Origin: Acetomicrobium hydrogeniformans ATCC BAA-1850
Lineage (GTDB): Bacteria; Synergistota; Synergistia; Synergistales; Acetomicrobiaceae
NCBI RefSeq assembly: GCF_000160455.2
Contig: NZ_ACJX03000001.1
Span: 186,001 to 250,000 of the forward strand
DNA length: 64,000 nucleotides
Reading direction: 5' to 3'
Shown here: positions 16,724-26,123 of the stretch, piece after piece
Layout of the letters: every line of letters begins with the position of its first letter
How positions within the stretch are numbered: position 1 is the first letter of the stretch
Notes under the pieces: generated by a model
The model's database searches: none
Seen by the model: only the letters and a program-made list of their open reading frames with translations
What the model was told of the DNA's origin: nothing
Made by a program: the position numbers and the translations under genes

Positions 16724-18151
16724 TTACCCCTTGATGACGGCCAACGGGCGCAGTCGCGCAACTTTTCTGCTAATTCCTGCTTTCTCTACGACATCGACTA
16801 CGCGAGAAACGTCCTTATAGGCTTCGGGGATTTCTTCCCTTACAGTTCCTATCGTCTCGGCCATGACTTTTATGCCTCTGTCTTCCAACCGTTTCAAAAT
16901 AGTGTCCGCCTTCTCGGACTTCATAGCAGCCTTTCTGCTCAAAACCCTTCCGGCGCCATGGCATGTCGAGGCAAAACACTCTTCCATCCCTCGTTTGGTC
17001 CCGACAAGGATGTAGCTTTCCGTACCCATACTGCCGGGAATTATCACTGGCTGACCGACCTGTCTATATTTTTCGGGCAATGAAGGATGACCCGGAGGAA
17101 ACGCCCTTGTTGCTCCCTTCCTGTGGACACACACATCGGCCTGCTTTCCCTCCACATCGTGTTTTTCGATATGGGCCATGTTATGACTTACGTCGTACAG
17201 AAGTTTCAAATCGGACTTGGGGAAAAAGTCGCCAAATACTTCCCTTACCAGATGCCCTATTATCTCCCTGTTGGCCAAAGCGTAGTTTGCGGCAGCCTGC
17301 ATCGCTCCCAGGTATTGTTTTGCTTCCTCCGATTTCAAGGGGGCACAACACAGCTGTCTGTCTGGAACGCTTATGCCGTATTTATTCATGGCTCTAAGCA
17401 TCACTTTTATGTAGTCATCGCAAACCTGGTGCCCCAACCCGCGGCTTCCGCAATGGATCATCACGGTTACTTGTCCCGGGTTTAAGCCGAATTGCCTGGC
17501 TACGTTTTCATCGTAAATTTCATCTATAACCTGTATTTCCAGAAAGTGGTTCCCGCTTCCCAAAGTGCCGAGCTGAGGCTTGCCCCTTTCAATGGCCTTT
17601 TTGGAGACTGCATCGGGGTTTGCATGGGGCAAGGTACCTCTTTCTTCAATACATTCGAGGTCTTCGCTCCTTCCGTAGCCCTTCTTAACTGCCCAAAGTG
17701 CGCCTTTGGCAAGCACCGAAAGAAGCTCTGTTTCGCTGATCTTCAAAGCCCCTTTTGATCCCACTCCGCTGGGTACCCTGGAAAACAGTGCAGCCGTTAA
17801 CTCATCTATGCAGGATGCCACTTCTTTCTCCTCGATAAATGTCAACATAACCCTCACGCCGCAGGATATGTCGTAGCCAACTCCCCCCGGAGATATGATT
17901 CCTTCATTCAATGAAAAGGCAGCAACTCCACCGATGGGAAAGCCATATCCCCAGTGAACGTCGGGCATAGCGAAGCTATGCTTTAAAATGCCGGGCAGAC
18001 ATGCGACATTGGCTATTTGAGTCAGAGCGCCCTCCTTTTCAAGGTTTTGAATTATGTAGGAATCTCCATATATCAAACCGGTTACCTTCATTCCGATCTT
18101 GAAGTCCCTTTCCAACACCCACCTGACAGGATCTATTTGCTTTAACGCCAC
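16724..18151 (-). CDS. rtcB: RNA-splicing ligase RtcB
   Basis: GTP- and Mn-dependent RNA ligase joining 2',3'-cyclic phosphate or 3'-phosphate ends to 5'-OH ends; 475 residues, full length. Key blocks present: DVHWGYGFPIGG and GGVGYDISCGVRV (metal-binding Asp and Cys), GSGNHFLE, HCGSRGLGHQ, HNMAHIEKH, and the guanylylated histidine in CHGAGRVLSR. It starts with GTG at 18151 after GGAGGTG. Archease is encoded immediately upstream, the known activating partner that promotes RtcB guanylylation. Its bacterial role is probably RNA repair or tRNA/rRNA end healing. Confidence 0.96.
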   Translation of the reverse strand: MALKQIDPVRWVLERDFKIGMKVTGLIYGDSYIIQNLEKEGALTQIANVACLPGILKHSFAMPDVHWGYGFPIGGVAAFSLNEGIISPGGVGYDISCGVRVMLTFIEEKEVASCIDELTAALFSRVPSGVGSKGALKISETELLSVLAKGALWAVKKGYGRSEDLECIEERGTLPHANPDAVSKKAIERGKPQLGTLGSGNHFLEIQVIDEIYDENVARQFGLNPGQVTVMIHCGSRGLGHQVCDDYIKVMLRAMNKYGISVPDRQLCCAPLKSEEAKQYLGAMQAAANYALANREIIGHLVREVFGDFFPKSDLKLLYDVSHNMAHIEKHDVEGKQADVCVHRKGATRAFPPGHPSLPEKYRQVGQPVIIPGSMGTESYILVGTKRGMEECFASTCHGAGRVLSRKAAMKSEKADTILKRLEDRGIKVMAETIGTVREEIPEAYKDVSRVVDVVEKAGISRKVARLRPLAVIKG

Positions 18152-18166
18152 GGGAATTCACCTCCT

Positions 18167-18571
18167 TTACAGGTCAAGATATACCCTTAACCTCCATGGC
18201 GGGCCTTCCGAAATTTCCGCACCGCCGTAAGTCACAGCCTTGACAGCTCTTGCGGGGCTTGGCGCGATATGCAGGTTACCTTTTGCGAGCAGGCGGGCTC
18301 TTTTTGGGTCAACTTCGATTGTTTCGGGAGAAAACACCTTCTCCTTTGTATCGTAAATATACAAAAGCTCGTTTAACCAGGAAACGAAAAGCTCCAGTAA
18401 ATCCATACATTCCAATTCAACGGTGTGTTCTTCAACAGACCTCACTAAAGAAACCTCGCCAAACATGAATGCATAAAACGCCCGTGCCGCTTCTGTGACT
18501 AGGTCTTCAACGGAAGAGGCGGTTATTTCCAGACCGGCGTCTGCCGTATGAGGCAGCTCCACCCAAGGCAC
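18167..18571 (-). CDS. Archease (RtcB cofactor)
   Basis: A 134-residue archease. The N-terminal ELPHTADAGLEI block contains the conserved His-Thr-Ala-Asp metal-site residues, and AVTYGGAEI near residue 110 matches the family C-terminal pattern. Archease accelerates RtcB guanylylation and multiple turnover. The GTG start at 18571 lies just after the surE stop, with AGGAGG inside the surE end. Position directly before rtcB supports the assignment. Confidence 0.92.
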   Translation of the reverse strand: MPWVELPHTADAGLEITASSVEDLVTEAARAFYAFMFGEVSLVRSVEEHTVELECMDLLELFVSWLNELLYIYDTKEKVFSPETIEVDPKRARLLAKGNLHIAPSPARAVKAVTYGGAEISEGPPWRLRVYLDL

Positions 18572-18572
18572 T

Positions 18573-19352
18573 TTATAATGAAACCTCCTCGAGTCCGTCG
18601 CTTTTCAATTTCATGAGGGAAGGATAGTGCGTCATATCCAAATGAACGGGCGTTACGGAGACGTAGCCGTTGGCTACGGCCCAAACGTCAGTTCCTTCTA
18701 TCAGCTGATCCGTTGGTTTGCCCGCTATCCAATAGTATATCCTGCCGTGGGGATCTCGCAGTTTACTTACCTTTCCTTCGTATATCCTCAAACCCTTTTT
18801 TGTGACTTTTATGCCGGAGATATGATTTATTTCCACGTCCGGTATGTTTACGTTTAAAAGCAATCCTTTATCAAGGGGATGATTCTTAAGCCATCCCATT
18901 ATCTTAGCTGCGATGATGCCCGCAGTGTTAAAATGAGCACCCGCTTCATCATCGCAATCCAGCGAAAAAGCGACCGAAGGACGCCCCAGCACAACACCCT
19001 CCATTGCCGCCGATACTGTTCCGGAATAGGTGAGGTCATCACCGAGGTTGGGGCCAATATTTATCCCTGAACACACAATCTCAACCGAAGGGTCGAGCTC
19101 TTCAAGCCCCAATACTACGCTGTCCGATGGAGTCCCGTTGCAGGCGTAAACCGCGACCCCCTCTGGATAGGGGCCGTTGCCTATCTGCCATAGCCTTAAA
19201 GGACGATGCAAAGTTATGGCGTGGCCTACACTGCTGTGTTGTCTTTCAGGGGCGACCACGATGACTTCATGACCCGCACCTTTTAAATGTGTTGCCAGGG
19301 CAATTATCCCGGGCGACAGAACTCCGTCATCGTTTGTGACTAATATTCTCAT
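18573..19352 (-). CDS. surE: 5'/3'-nucleotidase SurE
   Basis: Metal-dependent phosphatase acting on nucleoside monophosphates and short polyphosphates; 259 residues. Metal ligands are the DD pair in ILVTNDDGVLSPG (residues 8-9), the serine in RQHSSVGHAIT and the asparagine in SGINIGPNLGDDL. It sits between an M50 protease and archease-rtcB in one long minus-strand operon. The link with RtcB may be more than chance, since both act on nucleic-acid or nucleotide phosphate ends (inference). A clear AGAGAGGTC precedes the ATG. Confidence 0.95.
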   Translation of the reverse strand: MRILVTNDDGVLSPGIIALATHLKGAGHEVIVVAPERQHSSVGHAITLHRPLRLWQIGNGPYPEGVAVYACNGTPSDSVVLGLEELDPSVEIVCSGINIGPNLGDDLTYSGTVSAAMEGVVLGRPSVAFSLDCDDEAGAHFNTAGIIAAKIMGWLKNHPLDKGLLLNVNIPDVEINHISGIKVTKKGLRIYEGKVSKLRDPHGRIYYWIAGKPTDQLIEGTDVWAVANGYVSVTPVHLDMTHYPSLMKLKSDGLEEVSL

Positions 19353-19386
19353 ATTTGACCTCTCTGCAGATTATTTTTTGCCTTCA

Positions 19387-19989
19387 TCACAGCATTATTC
19401 TAAATATCGCCATGGTCACAGGCGCCATTACTGCCTGGACAACTCCAAGCATCACAAGAATCAGAATCAAAAAAATACCGTATCGCTCAAGGTAGAAATA
19501 TACGTTCATAGCCTTTGGAGGCAAAAGGACATAAAGTATCCTCGAGCCATCGAGAGGGGGAATTGGAAGCAAATTGAACACCGCCAATCCCACATTTATC
19601 ATAATCATAAGCAGTATGAACCTCGAAAGGGCGATATTTGATAAAAATATAGCGGGAAATATCCTGACCAGAAGAGCACAAACCACAGCTGTGATCAAAT
19701 TGCCGACAGCACCCGCAAGCGATACTAGAACCAAATCCCTCCTGGGATTACTGAAGTTTCTCGTGCTTATCGGCACAGGCTTCGCCCATCCGAAACGAAA
19801 TATGAGCAGCATCAAAGCCCCTATGGGGTCCAGATGCGCCAAGGGGTTTAACGTAAGACGCCCCGATCGTAAGGCGGTGTCATCCCCCAATCTATAGGCC
19901 ACATAACCATGACAATATTCATGAAAAGTAATAGCCCACAAAACTGCAGGCAAACTCAAAATAAGATCTACCCAATTTGGAAAACCCAT
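19387..19989 (-). CDS. Site-2-protease-like M50 family membrane protease
   Basis: A roughly 200-residue polytopic membrane zinc protease of the small M50B type. Zinc motif HEYCHG (HExxH) lies in the first membrane segment near residue 23, and the third ligand region is NLLPIPPLDGSRIL near residue 145. There is no PDZ domain, so it belongs to the short YwhC/SREBP-like group rather than RseP. ATG 19989 is chosen over the preceding GTG. Its substrate is unknown. It sits between the nucleotidyltransferase fusion and surE. Confidence 0.9.
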   Translation of the reverse strand: MGFPNWVDLILSLPAVLWAITFHEYCHGYVAYRLGDDTALRSGRLTLNPLAHLDPIGALMLLIFRFGWAKPVPISTRNFSNPRRDLVLVSLAGAVGNLITAVVCALLVRIFPAIFLSNIALSRFILLMIMINVGLAVFNLLPIPPLDGSRILYVLLPPKAMNVYFYLERYGIFLILILVMLGVVQAVMAPVTMAIFRIML

Positions 19990-19996
19990 CACATCC

Positions 19997-22627
19997 CTAT
20001 CCTTTCTTTAAAACGTACAAAGGGTAATGCTTTTTAATCCATCTTATTTCATCTTCTCTGGTTTCCACCTCGCCACGAAGACGAGCCCTTAAAAGTTCGT
20101 CTAAAATCTTTCCAATTAAGGCCCCTTTCGGGTAACCTAACTCTATCAAATCTCTTCCCATAAGTATAGGGTGTATCCGATGAAGTCTAGTCAAAAAGAG
20201 CAATATCCTCCTCCTGACTCGCCACTGCTCCGTAGCGGCAGCCCAAAACAACGCCGTAACGTATGGAACGTCCTCCAGGAAAAAGTAAATTTCCTCATGG
20301 CTTCTTATTACCCGCCCCCCAACGGCATTTTCAGCAGTTCCGAGATCGTTTAAAGCCCTTTCGACGGCCTCTCTGTCTGGTTTGGACAGGTGCAGTTTAT
20401 CGATCGTAGCTTCCTGTACCCATTCCGCTGAGGAAAAAAGCACCGCCGCCAAAAATGCCAACCACACCTTATCGCCCATGTCGGGCAAATCGTAGTGGAT
20501 TCGTCTCAAAAAGAAGGATAACCTTCGAATAACCCGCAAACAATTACGATCGATCTTAATTCCAGGAAATAATGCTTCAAAGATCCCAAGATGGACCATC
20601 TCAAGGACGATGGGATACGCTCTTTCTTCCAGAAAAATCAACTTTAGCTCGTTTTTAACCCTTGTTCCGGAAAGGAGAGCCAATAAACCTCCTTTAATGG
20701 CGCTTTTGATCAGCCTGACGGTGTTGTCTTCAAATTCGAAACCCAACCTGTGCTTCAATCTCAGACCCCTTAAAACACGCGTTGGGTCTTCCACAAAACT
20801 TAAATTATGCAATACGCGCAACTGCCTTTTTTGAAGATCGCGTCTTCCTCCGAAATAGTCTATAAGAGTCCCCCATGATGTTCCGTTGATGGATATTGCC
20901 ATTGAATTGACAGTAAAATCCCTCCTGTACAGGTCGTGTTTCAAGCTATCGCCGACGACCTTGGGCAAAGCAACGGGATATTCGTAAAACTCCCTGCGAG
21001 CAGTGGCTACATCTATCTTTCTGCCTCCGGGAAACACTATTGTGCCTGTTCTGTACCGCTCATGCACCGCCACTCTGCATCCGTCTGCTTCCCATGACTT
21101 GATAAAAGAAAGGGCGTCCCCTTCTATAACTATGTCCAAATCTTGGTTTTCCTTGCCAAGCAACAAATCCCTCACGAAGCCGCCTACGACATATGCTTTG
21201 AGCGACATTTCCTCGGCTCGCCGACCCAACCTTCGCAGAGTCTGAGTGATCCATGGCGAAAGCCTCTGAGCCATCAACTCCGAAACGTCCTCTGTCCAGG
21301 GCAATGCCGACCCTAAAGACTTTTCTTCGGCGGGAACGGAAACGGGGTAAAGAGCACGGAGCATATCCGTCCTCGTTACGATACCAACGAGCGATCCGTT
21401 TTCTTTTACGGGCAAACGCCCTATATTATGAAAGACCATCAATCTGTGGGCTTCAGAAATGGATGCTCCCGGATGAACGGTAATGACACCTTCGGTCATG
21501 AATTCCCTTACTTCGACGGTCCCAAATCCGTGAAGGTGAGCTTTGTCCAGGTCTTTTCGCGTTATTATTCCAACAAGATTTCCATCTCGAACGATGGGCA
21601 TTCCCGAATGACCATAACGAATCATGAGCTTATATGCTTCGTCAACTTGAAGGTCTGGGTTGATAGCCATTACCGGACTGGTCATCACCTTGGCCACAGT
21701 TAACAGGGGCCTTATCTCGTCGGCCAACCGCCTTTCGATTTCCTCGACGAGGACAAAGGGATCTCTGCGCGTGAGCGTAACCGACGCAGCTTGAGGATGT
21801 CCTCCTCCTCCCCATCTCACCAAAAAGTCGGCCACGTTTAATACTTCTTCTCTGCTTCGTGCTACTATGTATGTTCTTTGACCCATTGAAACTACAGCTA
21901 TGGCCACATCGGCATCGAAATAGTCGCGCAGTCGATGAACGAACAAAGAAAGCCCTTCAACATATTGAGATGAATTTAAAGCAGATAAGACCACTTTTGC
22001 CCCGTTTATATATCTTTCCCAAGAATTGTCTATGAGTTCGCTCAATAAATGTTTTTCTGCAGAGTTTAAGGACTGCTCCACGAATATGGGAATTTGCGTC
22101 ATGTCGGCTCCCAGTTCGCGAAGGGTGGCGATGATCTCGTAATCCTTTCTGCATGTACCTCCGAAGGTAAGCGCCCCTGAATCTTCATATATCCCCATTG
22201 CATAAAGTGTAGCCTCTTGAGGAAGTATGGTAATGCCGCGCTCTAAAAGGATTTCCACGAGCAAAGTTGTACAGGCGCCAAGAGTTTCCGTCCTGGCAAA
22301 GGAAGCTGGAAGCTCATCCAACACATCACCAGGGTGATGATCGTAGACGTGAATGATAACGTCCTTTTTTCCTACGAGAGAGGCAAAGGGTCCTATGCGG
22401 GACACCGAGCGTGTGTCTACTACGATCAACGTCGTTACTTCGTCCATATTGACCTTTCTGGGTGTTAAGACTTTGTATCTGCTTTGATAGCGTTTCAAAA
22501 AATCTCTTACGTTCCTCGATGCGGAACCTGAAAAACAGGGAACCGCACCGGGATACAGCTTCGTAGCAGCTATCATGCTGGCTAGAGAATCGAAGTCCGC
22601 TCCGATGTGAGTGGTGATTACCTTCAA
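19997..22627 (-). CDS. DHH-CBS-tRNA nucleotidyltransferase fusion (A-adding or CCA-adding type)
   Basis: An 876-residue fusion. Residues 1-300 are a DHH/DHHA1 phosphoesterase (HIGADFDSLASM; VYDHHPGD; GGGGHPQAASV). Residues about 310-430 hold two CBS domains (VMTSPVMAINPDL and MTEGVITVHPGA). Residues about 460-870 are a class II tRNA nucleotidyltransferase/poly(A) polymerase domain with VVGGFVRDLLLG and the catalytic DLDIVIEGDA. This architecture is known from A-adding enzymes in several thermophilic lineages, which cooperate with a separate CC-adding enzyme. All four tRNA genes in the window encode CCA, so here it would mainly repair ends. TTG start overlaps the coaE stop by four bases. Confidence 0.92.
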   Translation of the reverse strand: MKVITTHIGADFDSLASMIAATKLYPGAVPCFSGSASRNVRDFLKRYQSRYKVLTPRKVNMDEVTTLIVVDTRSVSRIGPFASLVGKKDVIIHVYDHHPGDVLDELPASFARTETLGACTTLLVEILLERGITILPQEATLYAMGIYEDSGALTFGGTCRKDYEIIATLRELGADMTQIPIFVEQSLNSAEKHLLSELIDNSWERYINGAKVVLSALNSSQYVEGLSLFVHRLRDYFDADVAIAVVSMGQRTYIVARSREEVLNVADFLVRWGGGGHPQAASVTLTRRDPFVLVEEIERRLADEIRPLLTVAKVMTSPVMAINPDLQVDEAYKLMIRYGHSGMPIVRDGNLVGIITRKDLDKAHLHGFGTVEVREFMTEGVITVHPGASISEAHRLMVFHNIGRLPVKENGSLVGIVTRTDMLRALYPVSVPAEEKSLGSALPWTEDVSELMAQRLSPWITQTLRRLGRRAEEMSLKAYVVGGFVRDLLLGKENQDLDIVIEGDALSFIKSWEADGCRVAVHERYRTGTIVFPGGRKIDVATARREFYEYPVALPKVVGDSLKHDLYRRDFTVNSMAISINGTSWGTLIDYFGGRRDLQKRQLRVLHNLSFVEDPTRVLRGLRLKHRLGFEFEDNTVRLIKSAIKGGLLALLSGTRVKNELKLIFLEERAYPIVLEMVHLGIFEALFPGIKIDRNCLRVIRRLSFFLRRIHYDLPDMGDKVWLAFLAAVLFSSAEWVQEATIDKLHLSKPDREAVERALNDLGTAENAVGGRVIRSHEEIYFFLEDVPYVTALFWAAATEQWRVRRRILLFLTRLHRIHPILMGRDLIELGYPKGALIGKILDELLRARLRGEVETREDEIRWIKKHYPLYVLKKG

Positions 22628-23514
22628 ATATCCAAAACCTCCCTAAGCCATAATAAAGCCGTGCCGTTCATCCACTTCAAAGGATGAACTAATATCACGG
22701 GAGTCTCGTAGCTATGTTTTTCGAGGATAGTATTTTTCAGGGCATGTAATTTGCATTGTAGGGATTTAAACTTCAACTCCCATTCGCCCTCCTGCTCAAA
22801 CTTTCCCTGCCACACATAGATGCTCTTTACGGGGCAGATGTTGACGCAAGCAGCAAGCTTCCTGTCGATACACGCCCTTGCTATCTCTTCGGCCTCGCTT
22901 TCGCTTCCGCACGTGAGGGAAACCAGAATGGGATAAGCGAGGTTCAAAAGAAGCTCCCCCAAGTCTTCAACCTTTGCCCTCAATGTTTTGAGATCTCCTT
23001 CGTTTTCTATTACCCAATCGGATCTCTTCTTCTTTTCATCGGCGGGCAAAAGCCACCTCTCCCTCAGGGCTAGGGTCTCTTCGTCCAAACCTCTCGCGGC
23101 GTTTCTTCTAGCGCGCAACTCCTTGGGCGCCGTAACGTATATGACGAAATCGATCCAGTCGGGCCTACCGACTTCAAATAACAGAGGTATCTCAAAAACC
23201 TTGAGTCCCTCGCCACCCACGAGCTCCCTTTCCATTTCAGCCATGACCAAAGGATGAATGAGGTCGCAAAGCCACTTGTACTCACTGTCGTTCAAGAAGG
23301 CCTTGGATGCAATGACATTGGGTAAAACGCGACCCTCCTCATCCAATATTTCCTTCCCCCAGCGATTGCATGCTTGCTCTATAATTTCTGGCTTTGTCCA
23401 TATCTGTCTTACAATCCGATCAGCCTCCACTATCTCTGCTCCCATTCTCTGAAGGAGGCTGCAAACTGTGCTTTTACCAGCTCCAATGTCTCCTGTTAGA
23501 CCTACGACCAACAT
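22624..23514 (-). CDS. coaE: Dephospho-CoA kinase fused to a CutA domain
   Basis: Residues 1-195 are dephospho-CoA kinase, the last step of CoA synthesis: P-loop GLTGDIGAGKST, then DRIVRQIW and a lid region with RERWLLPADEKKKRSDWVI. Residues about 198-296 are a full CutA1 domain: LVSLTCGSESEAEEIARACI, the core KLAACVNICPVKSIYVWQGK, and the C-terminal KHSYETPVI. There is no stop or frameshift between them. At 296 residues it equals the sum of both families. CutA forms stable trimers, so the fusion could trimerise the kinase (inference). The start overlaps the helicase gene end by about 40 bases. Confidence 0.9.
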   Translation of the reverse strand: MLVVGLTGDIGAGKSTVCSLLQRMGAEIVEADRIVRQIWTKPEIIEQACNRWGKEILDEEGRVLPNVIASKAFLNDSEYKWLCDLIHPLVMAEMERELVGGEGLKVFEIPLLFEVGRPDWIDFVIYVTAPKELRARRNAARGLDEETLALRERWLLPADEKKKRSDWVIENEGDLKTLRAKVEDLGELLLNLAYPILVSLTCGSESEAEEIARACIDRKLAACVNICPVKSIYVWQGKFEQEGEWELKFKSLQCKLHALKNTILEKHSYETPVILVHPLKWMNGTALLWLREVLDI

Positions 23515-25462
23515 TGATCGGCACCTCTTCTTCCTCTAAAGTCAAATCGTAAACCACCTTGTTTCTATCCGGTATTTCCTCCAAGAACCTCGAGAAGGCA
23601 TTGTACTGCAAGTTTCCGAACAACATCCTCCTTTGCGCACCAGTCAGATAAAGTTTTTCCATGGCGCGAGTCATTCCAACGTAACACAATCTCCTCTCCT
23701 CTTCGAGCTCAGAATCGCTCATCTTCGCCCTGGAGTGGGGGAAAATATTTTCTTCCATTCCGACAAGAAAGACGACGGGAAACTCCAAGCCCTTTGCAGC
23801 ATGTAGAGTGAGGAGATTGACCCTGCTTCCGGAAGTCTCGTCGACGTCTGCATCGGAATAAAGGGCGATAACTGAAAGAAATTTGGCCAGATCGCCTCCT
23901 TCGACGTTTACCGAGAGCAACTCGTAAATATTTTCTGACCTGGACTCCCAATCTTCAGGATATTGCTCTCTCAAAAAGAGCCCGTACCCCATTTCCTCCA
24001 TGATATAGCTGATAACGTCTGCTACGTCACCCGAACGAGACAAAATTTGGATCATGTGTCCGGCCAGCTCTCTGGCGCCAGCTTTTGCCTTGCCCTTTAG
24101 GGGCAAAGCATCGGAACTGTGAACTTCCTCCCACAAAGGGAGGGGATCCTCATGGCCTGAAGAGATGCTTGCTATCGATTTCTCGAAAGCCTCTAAACTC
24201 TTTGCTCCAAGCCCTCTGGAGGGGACGTTTCCGATCCTGTGCAGCGCTGCCGCGTCCCAGGGATTAACCGCAAGCCTCATGAAAGACAATACATCCTTTA
24301 CTTCTTTTCTTTCATAGAAAGATACTCCCTTAACTATTTTATAGGGAATTCCTCTATTCATAAGATCCTGCTCGTAGCTTCTGCTCATTGCATTGATTCT
24401 ATAAAGAACGGCGATGTCGTCAAAAGAATAGCCGGAACGACATAGCTTTCTTATTTCGTCGGCAATGAATTGAGCCTCCATGCGATCGGTATTTGCCAGG
24501 TATACTGTCACGGGTGTTCCCTGTTGATTGGCCGTCCAAAGGTCCTTCGGCCTTCTTTCGATATTGTTTTTTATTACGGCGTTTGCAGCGTCCAAAATCA
24601 TGCCCGTCGAGCGGTAGTTCTGATCGAGGGTGATGACTTTGGCTCCCGGGAAATCACGTTCAAAATTCATTATTATGGACATATCGGCTCCTCGCCATCC
24701 GTAAATGGACTGGTCCGGATCCCCTACGACCATGATGTTGCCCGATTTGGCCAGTAGTTCGATAAGTTTATACTGCGGCGTATTTACGTCTTGATATTCA
24801 TCGACCAGCACCCATTTAAATCTGGCACGTTCTTTTAGTAGAACGTTTTTGTTAGTAGTAAGCAAGTGAAGAGGAAGAAGAAGTAAGTCATCGAAATCGA
24901 GCGCTCCCTGCCTTTTGAGCTCTTTGTTATAGGCATCGTAAAATTCACGCCATCTTGCCTCCAGTGTCGCATTGGGCGAAAGAGTCTTGGGGTCGGCGCT
25001 TGCCTTCGCTTTGGAGATCATGTTCATCAAAAAAGATGCGTCAAAGCGTTTTTTATCGATGTTAAAATCCTTCATCAGCCTTTCCACGAGCTTTTGCGAG
25101 TCTCCTCTGTCGAATACGCTAAAGGGAACCCTTATGCCCGCTTCACCGACTTCTTTTGTATATCTGTAGAGGAACTCAACACCATAGGAATGAAAAGTCG
25201 AAATGTGCAAATTATTAATATCCGACCCCAACAGAGCCCATACCCTTTCTTTCATTTCCCTTGCCGCCTTGTTGGTAAAAGTAACGGCAAGGATCTGCCA
25301 AGGTTGAGCCAGGCCGCTGGCGACCAGATAGGCGAATTTATAGGTCAGCACTCTGGTCTTTCCACTTCCGGCGCCAGCTAAAACCAAAAGAGGGCCTTTC
25401 GTATATAAAACAGCCTCCCTCTGTCTTGGGTTCAATTGGGAAAGAAGTTGTTCAGTCTGCAA
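23474..25462 (-). CDS. pcrA: UvrD/PcrA-type superfamily 1 DNA helicase
   Basis: A 662-residue 3'-5' DNA helicase for repair and replication-fork maintenance. Helicase motifs in order: LVLAGAGSGKTRVL (Walker A, near residue 28), VDEYQDVN (Walker B), VGDPDQSIYGWRGAD, LDQNYRST, LTLHAAKGLEFPVVFL near residue 550 and RRLCYVGMTRA. It is shorter than B. subtilis PcrA (about 740) mainly at the C-terminus. The last residues are encoded inside the first part of coaE-cutA. It starts with TTG, one base after the hypB stop. Confidence 0.93.
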   Translation of the reverse strand: MQTEQLLSQLNPRQREAVLYTKGPLLVLAGAGSGKTRVLTYKFAYLVASGLAQPWQILAVTFTNKAAREMKERVWALLGSDINNLHISTFHSYGVEFLYRYTKEVGEAGIRVPFSVFDRGDSQKLVERLMKDFNIDKKRFDASFLMNMISKAKASADPKTLSPNATLEARWREFYDAYNKELKRQGALDFDDLLLLPLHLLTTNKNVLLKERARFKWVLVDEYQDVNTPQYKLIELLAKSGNIMVVGDPDQSIYGWRGADMSIIMNFERDFPGAKVITLDQNYRSTGMILDAANAVIKNNIERRPKDLWTANQQGTPVTVYLANTDRMEAQFIADEIRKLCRSGYSFDDIAVLYRINAMSRSYEQDLMNRGIPYKIVKGVSFYERKEVKDVLSFMRLAVNPWDAAALHRIGNVPSRGLGAKSLEAFEKSIASISSGHEDPLPLWEEVHSSDALPLKGKAKAGARELAGHMIQILSRSGDVADVISYIMEEMGYGLFLREQYPEDWESRSENIYELLSVNVEGGDLAKFLSVIALYSDADVDETSGSRVNLLTLHAAKGLEFPVVFLVGMEENIFPHSRAKMSDSELEEERRLCYVGMTRAMEKLYLTGAQRRMLFGNLQYNAFSRFLEEIPDRNKVVYDLTLEEEEVPINVGRRSNRRHWSW

Positions 25463-25463
25463 C

Positions 25464-26123
25464 TTAATTTCCCCTTATATCTTTTAACCAATCCTCGATA
25501 GCTCCGATCAAATCGTCCAATCCTTTCCCCTCGATGACCGCAAGCTCGAATCTATCGGCACCGGGGTTCAACTTTTGCACGTCCCGCCAAAAGGCAGACC
25601 GGTCGAATGTTATGTAGGGCAATACATCCACCTTTGTTAGAAGCACTGCCCTAGCCTGATGAAAAAGCGAGGGATATTTAAGTGGTTTGTCGTCACCCTC
25701 AGGGACGCTTGAAATGGCCATCTTGAAGGTCTCTCCGAGATCGAACTCCGCAGGACAAACTAGATTGCCAACGTTCTCCACAAAGAGTACGTCGATGTCA
25801 TCTATGGGAATATCCCGCAGGGCCTTTCTTACCAAATTGGCTTCCAGATGACATCCTCCCTGTGTGTTTATCTGCACGACCGGCGTTCCGGTGACCGCTA
25901 TGCGCTCAGCATCCCTGGAAGTAGCGACATCGCCTTCGATAACTGCGCATCTCAAATTCAGTTTGGGCAATAACTTCTCTAGCAACGTCGTCTTGCCCGA
26001 CCCGGGTGAGCCTATCATATTAATCATCAATACGCCCTTCTGTTTCATCATGCTTCTTATAAAAGAAGCATGCTCCTCGTCAGCTGCCATGACGGATTTC
26101 TTAACGTTAACAAGTCTTGGCAT
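25464..26123 (-). CDS. hypB: Hydrogenase nickel incorporation GTPase HypB
   Basis: GTPase that delivers nickel during [NiFe] hydrogenase maturation; 219 residues. P-loop GSPGSGKTTLLEKLL near residue 38, switch region EGDVATSRDAERI, and the metal-site segment INTQGGCHLEANL with conserved Cys and His. It lacks both the N-terminal CxxCGC motif and a histidine-rich stretch, so it would not store nickel. hypA is directly upstream, overlapping by 17 bases. The probable client is the membrane-bound hydrogenase at 60.4-64 kb. Confidence 0.95.
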   Translation of the reverse strand: MPRLVNVKKSVMAADEEHASFIRSMMKQKGVLMINMIGSPGSGKTTLLEKLLPKLNLRCAVIEGDVATSRDAERIAVTGTPVVQINTQGGCHLEANLVRKALRDIPIDDIDVLFVENVGNLVCPAEFDLGETFKMAISSVPEGDDKPLKYPSLFHQARAVLLTKVDVLPYITFDRSAFWRDVQKLNPGADRFELAVIEGKGLDDLIGAIEDWLKDIRGN

